Shown here piece after piece: positions 45,788 to 58,292 of a stretch of 64,000 nucleotides of DNA. The position numbers were made by a program, and so were the translations under genes. Each line of letters opens with the position of its first letter. Position 1 is the first letter of the stretch. Origin of the DNA: Thozetella sp. PMI_491 (lineage: Eukaryota > Ascomycota > Sordariomycetes > Chaetosphaeriales > Chaetosphaeriaceae). Where the stretch lies: contig MU270018.1 in assembly GCA_021432635.1 (NCBI GenBank), positions 1,552,796 through 1,616,795 on the forward strand, read 5' to 3'. The notes beneath the pieces are model-generated. The model was not told where the DNA came from. It worked only from the letters and a program-made list of their open reading frames with translations, and did no database searches.

Positions 45788-48700
45788 GTGGCCACTTTCG
45801 CCTCCCGACGCCCGCGCAGTGATAGGATCGAAGAGGAGAGAAGGTGCGCGGGGCCACAGCATCGACGGCTGGACAAGAAGCCAAAATGCTGTGGAATCGC
45901 GCTTGGGTATAGGTTGCGTGGCCTCGGAATCGGAAGTGGCCTCTGGCTTCTCGCTTGTTCAGAGCCCATGCCCCAGATTTCCCTTCTGCCACGATCGCTT
46001 GTAGGAGATGGGAGAGGAATCAAAAGAGAGTCTCGGCCGCAATCGACATTCGAGGCGGGCCCGGGGGAGGTATAGATACTACGAGACTTGTAATCAGCAT
46101 GGGCAGGCGTTGAAGGAATCCACGAGCCCACGCGTCGGCCGGCTTGGTTTTGGGCATGAACAAACACACGAGATCTTTGACCATTGGGCCCGCCAGTGCT
46201 TAGGCGCTCAGCGCCGGCACTTGTATCATGTTTGCTTCTTATCGTTGCCGCTAGACTTTGTCGAGACCATGTCAGTCTGTATATAAGCTGCGGAAGGGAA
46301 AAGTGTACTGTAAGATTGAGGTTCAGCGCCCGCCCGTGGCTATGTAGAATCTTCGTATTTTCCAGTGTTGAGCAGTAGAGCCACGGACAGTGTGTGTGTG
46401 TACTGTAGCTTGAACATGATACCGTTAACTGCGTACACGGCACTATGATCGAGGGATCCCGATGCATGGTTGGTAACCTGATCCCAACCAGGTATTCTAC
46501 CCCAATGAGCGAGAGGGATGCTGTATGCTAATACTGGAGATCAAAGAGATAAGATGCACTGGCTGGGATAGTGCGGGTGTCAAAGCGATGCCTAGCACCC
46601 CAAACTTCCAAACCCTTAACCTCCTCAACCCATATAGAGTAAACGTGCGGTGTCGTCCTTGCCCCCACCCCCCCCTTGCTATCCATGAACAATGCCGTCT
46701 CGCCACTCTCCATCTCTTCTTACTGGCAGCCGAGCAGGACTCCTGCCACAGGTTGCTCCCCTACAAGGCGTACGCTAGATCCATCAGGACTTGAAAACTG
46801 GCTCTCGCAAAATCACCATACAGCCACAGAAATACATGTATGGCGCGTCTCTATAGCATAGACCTTTTTGTTCTTCGGGAGCTCGCTCTTCCTTTGTGAA
46901 AAGCTGTCTATAAGAACGGGAGCAAGGCTTCAACCATAGTGCCTGCTAAGCTCTTGAGTTTCGGACTTCGGCTTCTGCGCGCTCTTTCCCCTAGCCCAGC
47001 GTTAGTGAAGACCGTCATGTTGTTCCTGAACGCTCCCTACCGAAACAAATCCTCTAGCTCGATTTCTTTCATCCTTTCCTCCCATTTTGTAGGACCAGGT
47101 TGCAAGGGCTCCGAAGGTTTGCTGTTGGTCGGGATTTAGGCGGGCCGTCGAAGCATAGATACACGCTATCTGCTGTTCTTCTGGAAGATATTTCCTTCTT
47201 TACTCATATGTCCTTCTCCTTCTTGCTGTCGCAAGTGGACTCGTCATTCATGATATGGGATCAAAACTCGACCATGAGTGTCAAACCCTGAGGCACCCCT
47301 AGGCTAACGCCTTAGAGTTCTGGCATGGCAAAGCCGCGGCACAATACTTCGCATGCGAGTTTTCAACGATATATCCTCTGTACTGATCTCTTCCCTCGCC
47401 ATTCTGCATCAGCTTGGGTGCGGGAAGTGTGGATCCTGGGATCAGCTGTTCAGCTGTGGTGGCCATAGCAGGAGAAGTGAAGTTGTAGGAGCACCCTGGA
47501 ATTAGAGTGTTGTCTGGAGTATGTATATATATCTAAGCCTATTGCTTGAAGAACCTGACACGATAGAGTTTAATAGAGTCTTAGTGCGGCTGCCCGTTAT
47601 TTTTTCAGATCGAGTGCGACCGTTCTGAGGATGGGCACGAGGTGGAAGCTAAATATCGTGACCTGCTTCGGTTGCCCCAACAGCTATTACAGCATCTACA
47701 CGAGGTGCGTATAGTACCTGGGCTTGTGATAGAAGAAGGGGGTATAGAGTTTCTCTTCTAAGAAATCTGGACACTGTCCTTGGCCCAACTATGCGTCACT
47801 CGAGAAAAACAAGAAGCAAGCTCTACGTATCAGTGCGCGGATGCTGAACCTGAGCTCTACAATGCCGACTGTGAAGGGAGCTGTGAGAACAAAAGCGTGC
47901 GGTGTCCTCCTAGCGCGTCGAGTAGCCTAGCCGGCGGTCCACGTGTACGCCGGTCTAGACGTGTACCGAAGGGCGATTCCCTGCATGGTGACATCGGCAG
48001 AGCCTTTGATAGCGGAAACGCATGAACCAGCATGGCTTGATGTTGGGGGGGTTGCTCTGGTCAATGCTCTCGGCACGCCAGGCCGGGGGACCTCTCGACG
48101 ACGAGGGAGAGAAAGAAACCTCGGGACGGGTCACTCACAGATGAGGGTAAGGACCCACGCACTAATACAGCGAGGGACTCCTCTCCTGTCTCTTGTTTCG
48201 AGCCAGCAGAGTCATGCATGCGTTGCTAAGCGACGCGCGGCGGCTACTCTATAACCCCCTCGCCTCCTAAATCTTGGGCATGGAGACCATCTTGCTTATT
48301 TGGCTGTCATATTGTCGCTCTCCCACTTGACATGAGCTCCGCTTCGCAGACGAAGTGGGTTGCCATAATATGCTCGATCTGTATGGGGAGGTGTGGGCGA
48401 CGTTGGTGGGTCAACTGATACACAACAAGGGTAAGAGCGGAGCCTGGAGAGACCGCTCGCCGGGAGATCCGTTCGCAGTGCCCAGGCGCTCGAAGAATAT
48501 GCTTCAGGATCTGGCCGGAGAGATAGAGGGAAGGAGGTGGAGAGGTGGAGACGGGCTGGCATTGCACCTCTCAAACTCTCCTTGAAAGGTCTCCATCGAT
48601 GGTGTCAAAAGACGGCTGGCGGGCTAGGACGAACGTTTGCAAGCCTCCTGGATAGTCCCAGACGAGTCGCCGACCCTTCACTCATATCGAACAGCAAGCC

Positions 48701-50366
48701 AACGTGACTGTGCTGGGGGGCCCTAGTTTCCCTCCTGTCGCCACCGTCCTCGCCTTGCAAAGCGGTGGGCCACGGCACTTGGCTGCGGTGCGGGCGTGAT
48801 GCTACTCTGTACGTAGTATTGCGTCTTCGACTTTGGTGCGCGGGGTGTGGCTCCGGTCTCTGGACAGGGCAGACTCGACGGGCCTTCGGCATATGCATGC
48901 ATCGCCAACTGTCGACGTTGAAACTGAAGCATCGTCGCGACCAGCTCTCCACTTTGTCGCGCGGGCCCAAGGGTGTCTGTGCAGGGCCAGTGCAGAGAGA
49001 GAAGCTTATTCCCTTTGATGGACCGGACGAGGTACCGAGGACGGAGGGTAGCATCGCGGACTACGGGATGGAACGCAAAGCGCTGTACTATGGTGTAGGT
49101 CGGCTCTGCTGTCGAGAGCCTTTTGGTAGGCCCAGTGCGACCCTGTAGGGATGACGACCGAAAAAGCATTGAGGCCAAAGTTTGAGGTCGGTTTTGGGCG
49201 TCCGTTTTGGGCCCAAGGCTCCCCGGCGCGGAAGCAGAAACATGAGACGGCCCCACTCCGGGGCTCCATGTAAGTTTGTGCACCCGGTACGGCGCCCACC
49301 CTCCGAGCACACGGACGTTGGTCAGTGAAGGGAGATAGGGGAAAGCCCGCCCCCCGCCCCTTTCCACCCAATGCCCAAGCTTTACCCATGTGCGGCTCTC
49401 CAACGGTCAACGACATGTCGTCCCCTCAACCCCCTAGGTCAGCAGCCACACCAGGTGAGGAGCTCTGCAATGCCCAAAACCCTTCGGGCCCCTGATCCCT
49501 GCCGTTGCCGGACGTGCACCAGATCCGACCTGGGGTTGTAGGACTGGGAGGGGGGACAGAAAAGCAGACAGGCTAGAAGCAATGCGCGATAGCTGCTGTC
49601 AGCTGCCAGAAGCAGGAGCGGAATTCGAGCACCGCGCCGTTCCCTGGAGGCGCGACACAGACCAAAATGACGCAGGGAAAGGGAGATATAGACACAGAGG
49701 TGCTGCTGGACGCTCGATGAGCGAAGCGCTGCCCTTGGGCCGGCCCGGCTGGCTTTTGAGGGGCCTGGTGTCTTCGCTGAACCGCACCTTGTGGCAGCTG
49801 GTTCTGTTCCCCGCCCCCGATCGCTTCCTGCCGAAGATGTGTGCCCCCCCGTCGCTGGCCATCATGCGAACTGGATGTCCAGACAGCTCCGCGAGCAAGG
49901 GTGGCGATATTATCTCGCTGCTCGGAGAGACGTGAGCCCCTGGTCGGACGCACCCAAGGGTCCCGACCAGGGGCCATCCGACCAAGATAGGTCGAGCAGA
50001 AAGAAGCCAAGCGTGGGCGGGCCGAGCTGTAAGGCATGACGCCCATCAGTCACCTTCGGCTAGCACCAAGCTCCGGGGTTAGGCAGTTCAGGTACCAACT
50101 GTGGACCAGGGCCTCCCGGTTGGGTGGGTTCCCGGGACGTCAGTCACCGTCTCGACCTGGGCACCGGGCTCGCCGGTCTCTCTTATGGCCAGTCCTCCCG
50201 CTAAGCGACTGATGTTTCCCTCTCTTCTTTCTCCCTTTTGTTTTTCCTTTTTGCCTAATCACCAGTACCGGCGCTGGCTGAAAGATGATCGTCGAGCCGA
50301 CAAACATTCCCTTCTCTTCCCGCCGGCGGTAGCACACATCATCAAGCCCATAGGTCATTAGGTACC
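45788..50366. other. 4.6-kb gene-free gap
   Basis: This gap lies between the erd2 3' UTR and the promoter of the coiled-coil membrane protein. I found no recognisable gene. A possible isolated exon at 47609-47704, preceded by a T-rich tract and CAG and followed by GTGCGT, would read RDLLRLPQQLLQHLHE, but I could not attach flanking exons. TG repeats lie at about 46391-46402. Confidence 0.5.
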
Positions 50367-51936
50367 ATGGCATTCCTCAGTAGATCTCGTTTAATACACC
50401 TCTCTCTTCTCATACTACTCTCTTCAAGCTGTGCTTGGGCGAACGACGGAGCGAGGCATGAGGCACTCCACGACGCGAGGAGACGGGGGCTTGGAGACCC
50501 CGAGGGGGGGCTGGATGCCCGGGAGCTGATGGCGGCGGCGGCACACGGCGCGGAAGACGCCATGCCGCTGTGGAGAAGAGTGGGCGTGGAGATCCGGGAG
50601 GTGGTCGACCACGTCGAGAAGCTTGTCGAGAGGCGCCAGCACCCGGCCCGCTCTCCGCTGCCCACGCGGGCCGCCGAGCACGCCGACAAGCTCGTACGGG
50701 ATGCGTGCATGGCCCTCATAACGCCAGCGCCGGTCCTGCTCGCGCGCCAGAATGACGGCCAGATCCAGGCGCTCTCGAACCAGCTGCAGCAGCTCAGCGA
50801 CCAGTCGCGCCAGGTCTCGCAGGCTTCGCAGCAGGTCTCGCAGCAGAGCCAGCAGCTGTCCCAGAGCCTGCAGCAGGCGAACCAGCAGTTGTCGCAGACG
50901 CGCGATCAGCTCGCCAGCGCGCGGGCCCAGTCCTCGGCGGCGTCCCAGGCGGCGCAGCAGGCGTCCCAGGCGGCGCAGCAGGCCAGCGATGCTGCTCGCC
51001 AGGCTAGCGATGCTGCCCGCCAGGCCAGCAGCAGCGCCGACTCGGCCGTCGCCGCGGCCTTCTCCAGCGCCAGCAGCTCGGCCAACGTGAATGCTGCCAG
51101 CGTCCTGGCCGTTGCAAGCTCGAGCGCTGCGAGCATCATGAACAATGCGCAAAGCATGATCAAACAAGCCCAGGCCGAGGCTACTGCCGTGAGGGTAAGT
51201 CAGAGAGTCTTGTCCATCCAGGGGCGCACCTGATCGTTACTAACCACCATGTCTCTAGAACGAAGCCACCACCCAGGTACAGCAAGCTCAGGGCACCGCC
51301 GTTTCCGTCACCCAGGCTGCGCTCGCCATCGTTGGCGCCATCATTGGCTCTTCCCTCGTCACTATCCTCACCTTTACCCTCATCCTGCGGTACAGGCGCA
51401 TCAAGAGGAGACAGTCTCGCCTCGCCGCCTCGTCGCGCAACAACATCAGCTACCCGGCGCTGTCGAAGACATCCAACGCTGGCTACGGCCCGAGCATGTA
51501 TGAGAGCAACTTCAACAACAACGGGTTCCCCGTCGACGTCAAGGAGCCGCCGCGCGCCGCCGGCGTGGGCGGGCCCATGGGCCTCCAGCGCAGCAACACG
51601 ACCTCCAGCGACGGCAGCGTCCCTACCGCACCACGTGTCGGCTACGCGAGTAGCGACTACGGCAGCGTCCCGGAGGCCAACCCCAACCAAGATAGGGAGT
51701 TCAAGCTGAACGAAGCCCCCAAGGGGAAGTTTACCCTTTTCCCGCGGCCACAAGACGACCCGCAGCCGACCGCGTCGACAATGAACTCGACGAGCCCGAA
51801 ACCCCGCGGCAGCAAGATCTTCCCGCCGAGCTTAGACACATGGCTCCGGGCCGGCACGGTCAGTCCGTTTGGGACATTGCAAAAGTCCCAGAACAACACG
51901 AATAAGAGCGACTGGCCGATGAAGAAAGGAACGTGA
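50367..51936 (+). CDS. Single-pass membrane protein with Gln/Ser/Ala coiled coil, function unknown
   Basis: I do not recognise a named family. There are two exons (50367-51194 and 51259-51936, 64-bp intron), giving 501 residues. Residues 1-25 form a signal peptide (LIHLSLLILLSSSCAWA). Residues 130-235 are a predicted coiled coil rich in Gln, Ser and Ala, ending in four near-identical heptads (SQAAQQA twice, then SDAARQA twice). A Ser/Ala-rich stem follows. A transmembrane span, ALAIVGAIIGSSLVTILTFT, lies at about 296-319, followed by the basic stop-transfer RYRRIKRRQSR. The cytoplasmic tail of 175 residues is Asn/Ser/Pro-rich. This is the plan of a type I wall or surface sensor (compare Mid2/Wsc), but no WSC or other named domain is present, so that role is only a guess. 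Confidence 0.85.
50943..51026 (+). repeat. Four tandem 21-bp repeats coding for heptads
   Basis: Four in-frame 21-bp units encode SQAAQQA, SQAAQQA, SDAARQA and SDAARQA. Units 1-2 differ by one base and units 3-4 by one base, so each pair looks like a recent duplication. They extend the coiled coil by four heptads and are a likely site of length variation between strains. Confidence 0.85.
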
Positions 51937-54900
51937 GGTAGCAACAGCGGGTTAGGCGGTGCGATAGTTAATGCATGGGGTAGAGGCAAAGCTGCCTCTA
52001 ATAGGGGTTGTGCGGTGTTGCGCGTTCGGTTGGCTTGCTCTCGAGATGATATCCTGGTACACCGGAGTTGAGGGTGAGGTCGAGCAGAAGTTGGCTGGCT
52101 TTTTTTTTTTTGGCCATGCCGATACACTGTCGCTAAAGTATTTATTAACTGCAGTAATTCGCCTGGTAGTTGGGCGACGTTGTTGATCCGCAGGCGAGGG
52201 GAGGAAGGTGAATAGTGGAAGCCGGGGACGACTGGACCCAGCTTTCGCAAGTCTGCGGTCTCACCTAGGGGAGACAGCTGTCTAGCCTCGCATCGTTAAT
52301 GTAGCCTAGGTAGAAATATCTATGAAGACAAAAACGAGACGTGATGTGAACATCAAGTTCCTTATTCTACGGAACCGTTAAGTAAAAATATGTTGATATG
52401 TAGACTAGGGGCTGTTGTGTCTGTGAAGAGAACTCCTCGTAGGCAAGTGACGAGTGAAGCGCAGAAGGCAGAAGGAAAAGGGAACATTTAGATGCACTCC
52501 CACGTATATAGCTATGGAATCTGCCTCTGAAGGCGTGGACGGCGTTGGTCTTAGGCACCGACGAACCAATCCTCTCCTGAGAGCCCAGCAATGCGGGATG
52601 AACGGTTCTTCGATGGGTTCTAAAGGATCCAGAGCGCGGGGCTGCGAAGCGATCCTATGTTTCACTCTCAAGCTGCCTTGTGGCTACCCGGACAGCTCGA
52701 ACTCATGCCCGGCAGTGTCGTCTTGAACCGTCCAGGTTCAGGGCAACAAATGTGCACCGAGTGTTCAACCACTGGGTCTTCATGGCGGTGAGACCGTCTT
52801 TTTGCGGTCGTCAAGGTGGGCCCGGTTTGTGTCTGGGGCTATAGCATAGTGCATATACTATGTCAAGCCGAGCGCCCGAGGGGATTTTGGTCATGAGGAA
52901 TCCGGGTTGACGGCGCTGCCCCAGGTCGTATAGACAGAGGACACGACACCCACTACTGCCTACTTCTCATCGCAGAAGCACCTGCGAGCAGAAGACCATG
53001 ATGACTACGATCAGGTGGATATCACAGTGAGGTAATTACGTTGGGATCCAAGAAAGAACGGCCGTCTCTTGGTTTCCTCGGCAAGGTGGCTATGGAAATA
53101 CAAGCGAACCATGTCGCCCTTGGCATTCAATAAGACGAACCTTGGCTCTCCAACGAACCGTGGGAGGTCGGTCTTGGGGATGAGCTGGGTAGGCCTCCCG
53201 CCAAGCAAGGAATTTGTTGAATCAGACTCGGCGCGGTAGAGCGCTGGACGACCAGGCAATAGAGTTTGCTATGGTGTCGATGCGACGACTGCATAGCCTC
53301 GACGGTGGATAGTCTTGGCCGTGTTTTACACGGCGGGTGCATCACCATGCTGCTGCTTGCCCGGTGGCCAGGGGAGCTACCGAGAACCCCGCCGCTCTGG
53401 CAGTGGTCGTGCGGCAAAGGAAGGCTGAAGGAGGATATGCTATTGAGACTCACCTCATCACTTTAATGTGCTATACTGATTACTATATTTAAGGGTCCAA
53501 GTTGGGTTACACTAGAGGAGCAAGAAGGGTTGGCTGCACGAAAGGGCAACACCAAAAGTGCCACCGTGTCGGCTCTTTCTTAGCATTTCCTCGTCGTCCC
53601 TTCATGACATCACGCCTCGAGATGTTTTTAGAGAAAGCACGAGGCTAACCTTAGTTATCGGGAGCGAGACAAAACGTCGAATGACACCAGGCGGTCGCCG
53701 GCGAGGCTTGGGTTCTTGAAACTTCTAGAGCCTATGCGAACTGAGACTCGAGATGTCGATTGGCCACATCCCCTGGCGGGAGATCGACATTCGACTGGCT
53801 TTCAACTCCATATTCGCTCCATAGTCCAAACCATTGGCTGATTCAGACCTAGGAGGGAGGTCCCTGAAACTGCAGGTGGGCCCAAACTAAGGTGCAGGCC
53901 AGTCCAGGCCAGTCGCGCCAAAGGGGGCATGCATGGCAACTCGATCCAATGGTGGGGGAGGCGCCCCCAATGCTTTGCGGCAAAAAGGGGAGGAGGAAAA
54001 GGGAGAAGAGAACCCAAAGAAAAAGAAGCAATTCATCAGTTTTGAGAACGATCGAAACAGTGGCACAAGAAGAGGCACAGCGGAGATCTGTCTCGGCAAA
54101 TGAGGTGCAACGTGGGGCCGGCGCGATCAGAGAAAGAGCGCCCGAGAAGGGGGGCGATGGAAAGGGAAGGAGATGAGGAAGGATCGCTGGAACGGTCCAT
54201 GTGCGGTAGCTTCTGGAGATCCTGCCGAGGAGGGGAAGGGACGGTCCCAGGACCCACGCCCATAGCTGTCCGGCGACGAGGGTCGTGTCGTCTTCGGTCC
54301 TCGTATGTGGCCGCCGAGCGCATGCATCCGTCCGGGGGCTTGTCGTCTGTCTTGTCAAAATTGCCGCCGCCGCTTGCACCCCGCTTCAGGAATTGGCACT
54401 TCTTTGGGGCTCGCGCGCTCGTGTCCCGTTCTGGCGGGTGGCATGTAGTGGCATGTACATACGGGGGAGACAGTCGACGGTAATAGACGTAGATTCCACT
54501 TTCCCTTCTCGCCAAGCGGCTGCCGATGCTGGGCGCGTGCTGGGCTTAATTATTGCAACGGGGCCTCGCGACCGCTGTAGCGCGCTGTACGAGCCCCAGA
54601 AGGGAAAGGCGTTTGCGCTGGCACATCGTATTGCCCGGTGCCTCCTAATCTTACACAGCGCCCATCCCTGCAGTCCGCTCACGGGATTGGTCCAGGCAGG
54701 CAAGGCCGCCCCCCCTCCAAGCCTTCAGGAGTGCCACCGAGCTTGGGTGCTACTGGAGCCTGGGTGGTAAGCGCAGGGACCGGTTCGCCATTTTGCCCTG
54801 GTCCCGGCCTTCGTATGGTATGGAACGCCACCTCTCGGCCCTCTGTCCTCCCCCCCTGCCCCTTAGCTTTGCTCCCCACTCGGTGCCAGTCTACTGCCCC

Positions 54901-55256
54901 GGATCTGTAAACCTTTTTTTTTTTGCTGCAGATAGCGCCATCTTTATTCTCTCGTGGCCCCCCCTCGCTTTTCTTCGCTTCCTCCCGTTTTGCCCTCAAC
55001 CTCCCGAACGACGTTGCGAAAGGACGGTCGTCGCGACGCTCTTTCTTTTTTCTTCTTCTGGTTCTGGCACTCGCTCGCTCAGCCTTCCACACATGCTCTG
55101 AGGCTCTTCTTTTGCCCTCTGTAATTTGTGCATCTTCTCGTCACTCCTTGACCACCATTTCCCCTGTTTTCCGGGCCGATATCTCCACAAAGCACCCTCC
55201 CGCCATCTTGAGTAACAGCTCTGCGCTCCGCATTAGAATCGCGAAACTTGGTCACC
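51937..55256. other. 3.3-kb gene-free gap
   Basis: The right 300-400 bp are pyrimidine-rich, with a T-run near 54915, and look like the GH72 leader. One minus-strand frame ending at 53011 (containing RFVGEPRFVLLNAKGD and HLAEETKRRPFFLGS) reads more like protein than its surroundings, but it has no ATG or splice partner and I do not call it. Confidence 0.5.
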
Positions 55257-57025
55257 ATGCTTGTGAGTTGCCCTGTCTTGTTACCGACTTGTGACTTCCC
55301 TATGCGGCGGTCCCTGCACGTCGGTATCCCGGCCGCCCGGTGGGAGGCCCGGGAGCCTGGTAAAGTTGCGGGACGGGTAATGGGCAGGTGTTGGTCTTGG
55401 GGAGCCGACTGAACCGGCCCACTGGCGCAACAATTGCCTCCTACCCGGTGCGCCGGCACGTTGGCGCGGGTGATATCCTCTACCGCCGGGAGAATTTGCA
55501 TGCCGCTTCGCGCAACACCGCAGGTATATGGAGGCCATGGCGCTAATACTGTGCAGACCCAAACCTTCCTCGTCGCGCTCAGCGCGACCCTGGCCGCTGC
55601 GGTCCAGCCGCTCGTGGCTAAGGACAACTACTTTGTCAACCCCACGACCGGCAACCGCTTCCAGGTCGTCGGCGTGGCCTACCAGCCCGGCGGCTCCTCA
55701 GGGTACGACCCGGCTAAGAAGATCGACCCTCTCAGTGACAAGGACCACTGCCTGCGTGATGCCGCGCTGATGCAGATCCTTGGCGTCAACACGATCCGTG
55801 TCTACAACTTGAACCCGGACATCAACCACGATGAGTGCGCCAGCATCTTCAACGCCGCCGGCATGTACATGCTGCTCGACGTCAACTCGCCCCTGCCTGG
55901 CGAGTCTCTGGACAGCAGCAAGCCATGGGAGTCGTACTACGCGGCGTACCTCAACCGCACCTTCGCTGTCGTCGAGGCTTTCAAGAACTACCCCAACACG
56001 CTGGGCTTCTTCTCTGGCAACGAAGTCATCAACAACATTGAAACCGGCAGCACGGTGCCCCCGTATGTCCGCGCCGTGACGCGTGACCTCAAGAACTACG
56101 TCAAGAACCACTGCGCCCGCTCCATCCCCGTCGGCTACTCGGCCGCCGACGTCCGCGACGTGCTCTTCGACTCGTACAACTACTTCCACTGCCACGAGAG
56201 CAACGATTCCGACGACATGAGCAAGGTCGACATCTTCGCCCTCAACAGCTACTCGTGGTGCGGTAGCAGCGACTTCCACACGTCGACCTACGACCAGCTC
56301 GTTTCCGGCTTCAACACCAGCTCCGTGCCCATCTTCTACTCCGAGTTTGGCTGCAACAAGCCGGCGCCGCGCGTCTTCACCGAGATCGGCACCATCTACA
56401 GCTCGCAGATGACCGGCGTCTTCTCGGGCGGCATCGTGTACGAGTATGCCCAGGAGGAGAACGACTTCGGCCTGGTCAACATCAACGCCGACGGCTCCGC
56501 CAGCATCATGGCCGACTTCAACACCCTCAAGGAGCAGTACGCCAAGCTCAACTTCACCACCATCCAGGGTGTCAAGCCGCCCTCCGGCGCCGCGCCCACT
56601 GCGCCGACCTGTGACTCCAAGCTCATCACGACCTCGGGCTTCAACAACAACTTCACCCTGCCCGACGTGCCCCCCGGAGCCCAGGACATCATCGACAACG
56701 GCGTGAGCCCCGCCCCCGTGGGCAAGATCGTCAGCATCAGCTCCTGGGACGTCACCTTCACTGTCAAGGACGTCAACGGCAACGTCATTAGCGGCCTCGC
56801 CGTCAAGCCCCTGGCCGACGACCAGACCAACTGTAGGCAGCACTCCCAGCCTAGATCGCGAGAGTAACTTGCTAACTTACTATAGCCCCCGGCACTAACA
56901 GCAACAACGGAACCACCTCTTCTGGCGGCAACTCGACATCGACGAGCAAGAACGCCGCGCCGATGGCCACTGCCTTCATCGCTGCTCCGGCCGCTATGGC
57001 GCTCGCTGCCCTTGCCATCTTGTAA
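55257..57025 (+). CDS. GPI-anchored 1,3-beta-glucanosyltransferase, GH72 (Gel/Gas)
   Basis: These enzymes cut and rejoin beta-1,3-glucan chains at the outer face of the plasma membrane, elongating wall glucan. There are three exons (55257-55262, 55557-56832 and 56886-57025), giving 473 residues. The first coding exon is just ATGCTT, separated by a 294-bp intron. The join gives the signal peptide MLTQTFLVALSATLAAAVQP. The next in-frame ATG (55500) would place a polar stretch before the leader and is less likely. GH72 marks are YFVNPTTGNRFQVVGVAYQPGG, the acid/base Glu158 in FFSGNEV and the nucleophile Glu265 in FYSEFGCN. The end is a Ser/Thr/Asn-rich linker and a hydrophobic tail (AFIAAPAAMALAALAIL), a GPI signal. 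No Cys-rich CBM43 module is present, so it is the short GH72 type. Confidence 0.94.
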
Positions 57026-58292
57026 ATATAGCTGTAGTGGCACGGCGAATATGAGAGTGTTGGATACTGGGAAGATGAAGCTTCCGCTATCTTCGCGGAG
57101 TTATGGACCGACGATGGGAGGTGGTCTGATGCATTCAATTGGCTGTCTCATTGTGTCTGTCATGTTGTGTTTGTGTGGGAAGGTTTTTGATACCACTATG
57201 CTTGGGTTCGAGTTCGTAGATGGCGACGTTCGACTGCCTTGAAGCGCAGTTAGGATAAAAATTACATATTAATGACGTCAATTGATCATAAAGTCTTGAA
57301 CATGGTATGCATCATGATTCACATGTTGGAAGCACTAGCAGCTCTGTTCCCGTATGAGGTGTGTGGAGGAGGCCGAGTTGTATGGGCCGGGTAAGACCCG
57401 TCCTGGGCTGTCTCGAGGGCAACAGCAGAAACCGAGGAATATAAGTCTCACATACCCAAAAAGGAGGCCGACTGGGAGTGAAGGTTAACGCTGGTCGAGT
57501 CAGCACAATGATAGCGCATTTTCTCACAAACTTGAAAGAAAAGAAAGCGCCGGGGGGGGGTAACTCGGCTTAGCCTTTGGCAGCGACCACGAGCCACGAA
57601 CCCGAGGACATGGTTCCTGCAAGTGAGTGCCGGCCCCTCCCGCGGGGAGAGGGGCCGCCGCACGGTTCTGACAAAGCGAACGCCATCGAACCTTCGATGG
57701 CCGCCCACGACGACGGGCTGCCGCGTATTATAATTGCCGGGGCCGGTGGCACCAAGTCGCTTGCCTTGCACCAACATAAAGAACCCGTTTCTAGTTTGCC
57801 AGCATTTTGGACCATTATCCTGCCTTCCGCTGCAACCGACCGCAGGCGGACAACAGCCTTTCTCGAGGATCGGGCGCTATCAACACTATCGACGGAGGGA
57901 GCCTCACGGCGACCGGGAGACGAGAGACACGACACCACTACACACCAACCCCAACCCCCCTCGGGAGGCGCGCCGTAATTTCCATCGCCGCCGTTCGGGA
58001 TCCCACGCGTGGATAGTCCGGGAGGCCTTTGGCGCCAACTTAGCCATTGGTTCTGCTGCTACCGTCGCTGCGACGAGGCTGGTAGCACCGACGGGTAAGC
58101 AGGGAGGATCGACATCCAGGTCTCGTTGAGCGGAGGTAGACACCAGCCGAGGATCGGGAAAGGCAGTAAGCACCACCTCTACTGGGCAGCGTTCGCCCCG
58201 AGCGGCCTGGCCGGAGTACAACGACCCCCTGGATTCTGGTCACACAAAATACATTCACCAGACCACCGGGACGAGCCAAGCCATCCCAAGAC
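57026..58292. other. Spacer between the GH72 and WLM genes
   Basis: The left part is the GH72 3' UTR. The right part is the promoter of the WLM protease gene. Open frames in the right half are Arg-rich shadows. No gene is seen. Confidence 0.55.

Noticed and set aside
53011-53259. 82-residue minus-strand frame with protein-like segments
   Set aside because: It has no ATG, no splice partner and no family match. It is kept only as a note in the gap entry.
55698-56843. 381-residue minus-strand frame over the GH72 gene
   Set aside because: It is an antisense shadow of the GH72 coding exon, rich in Val/Asp/Gly with no family motif.
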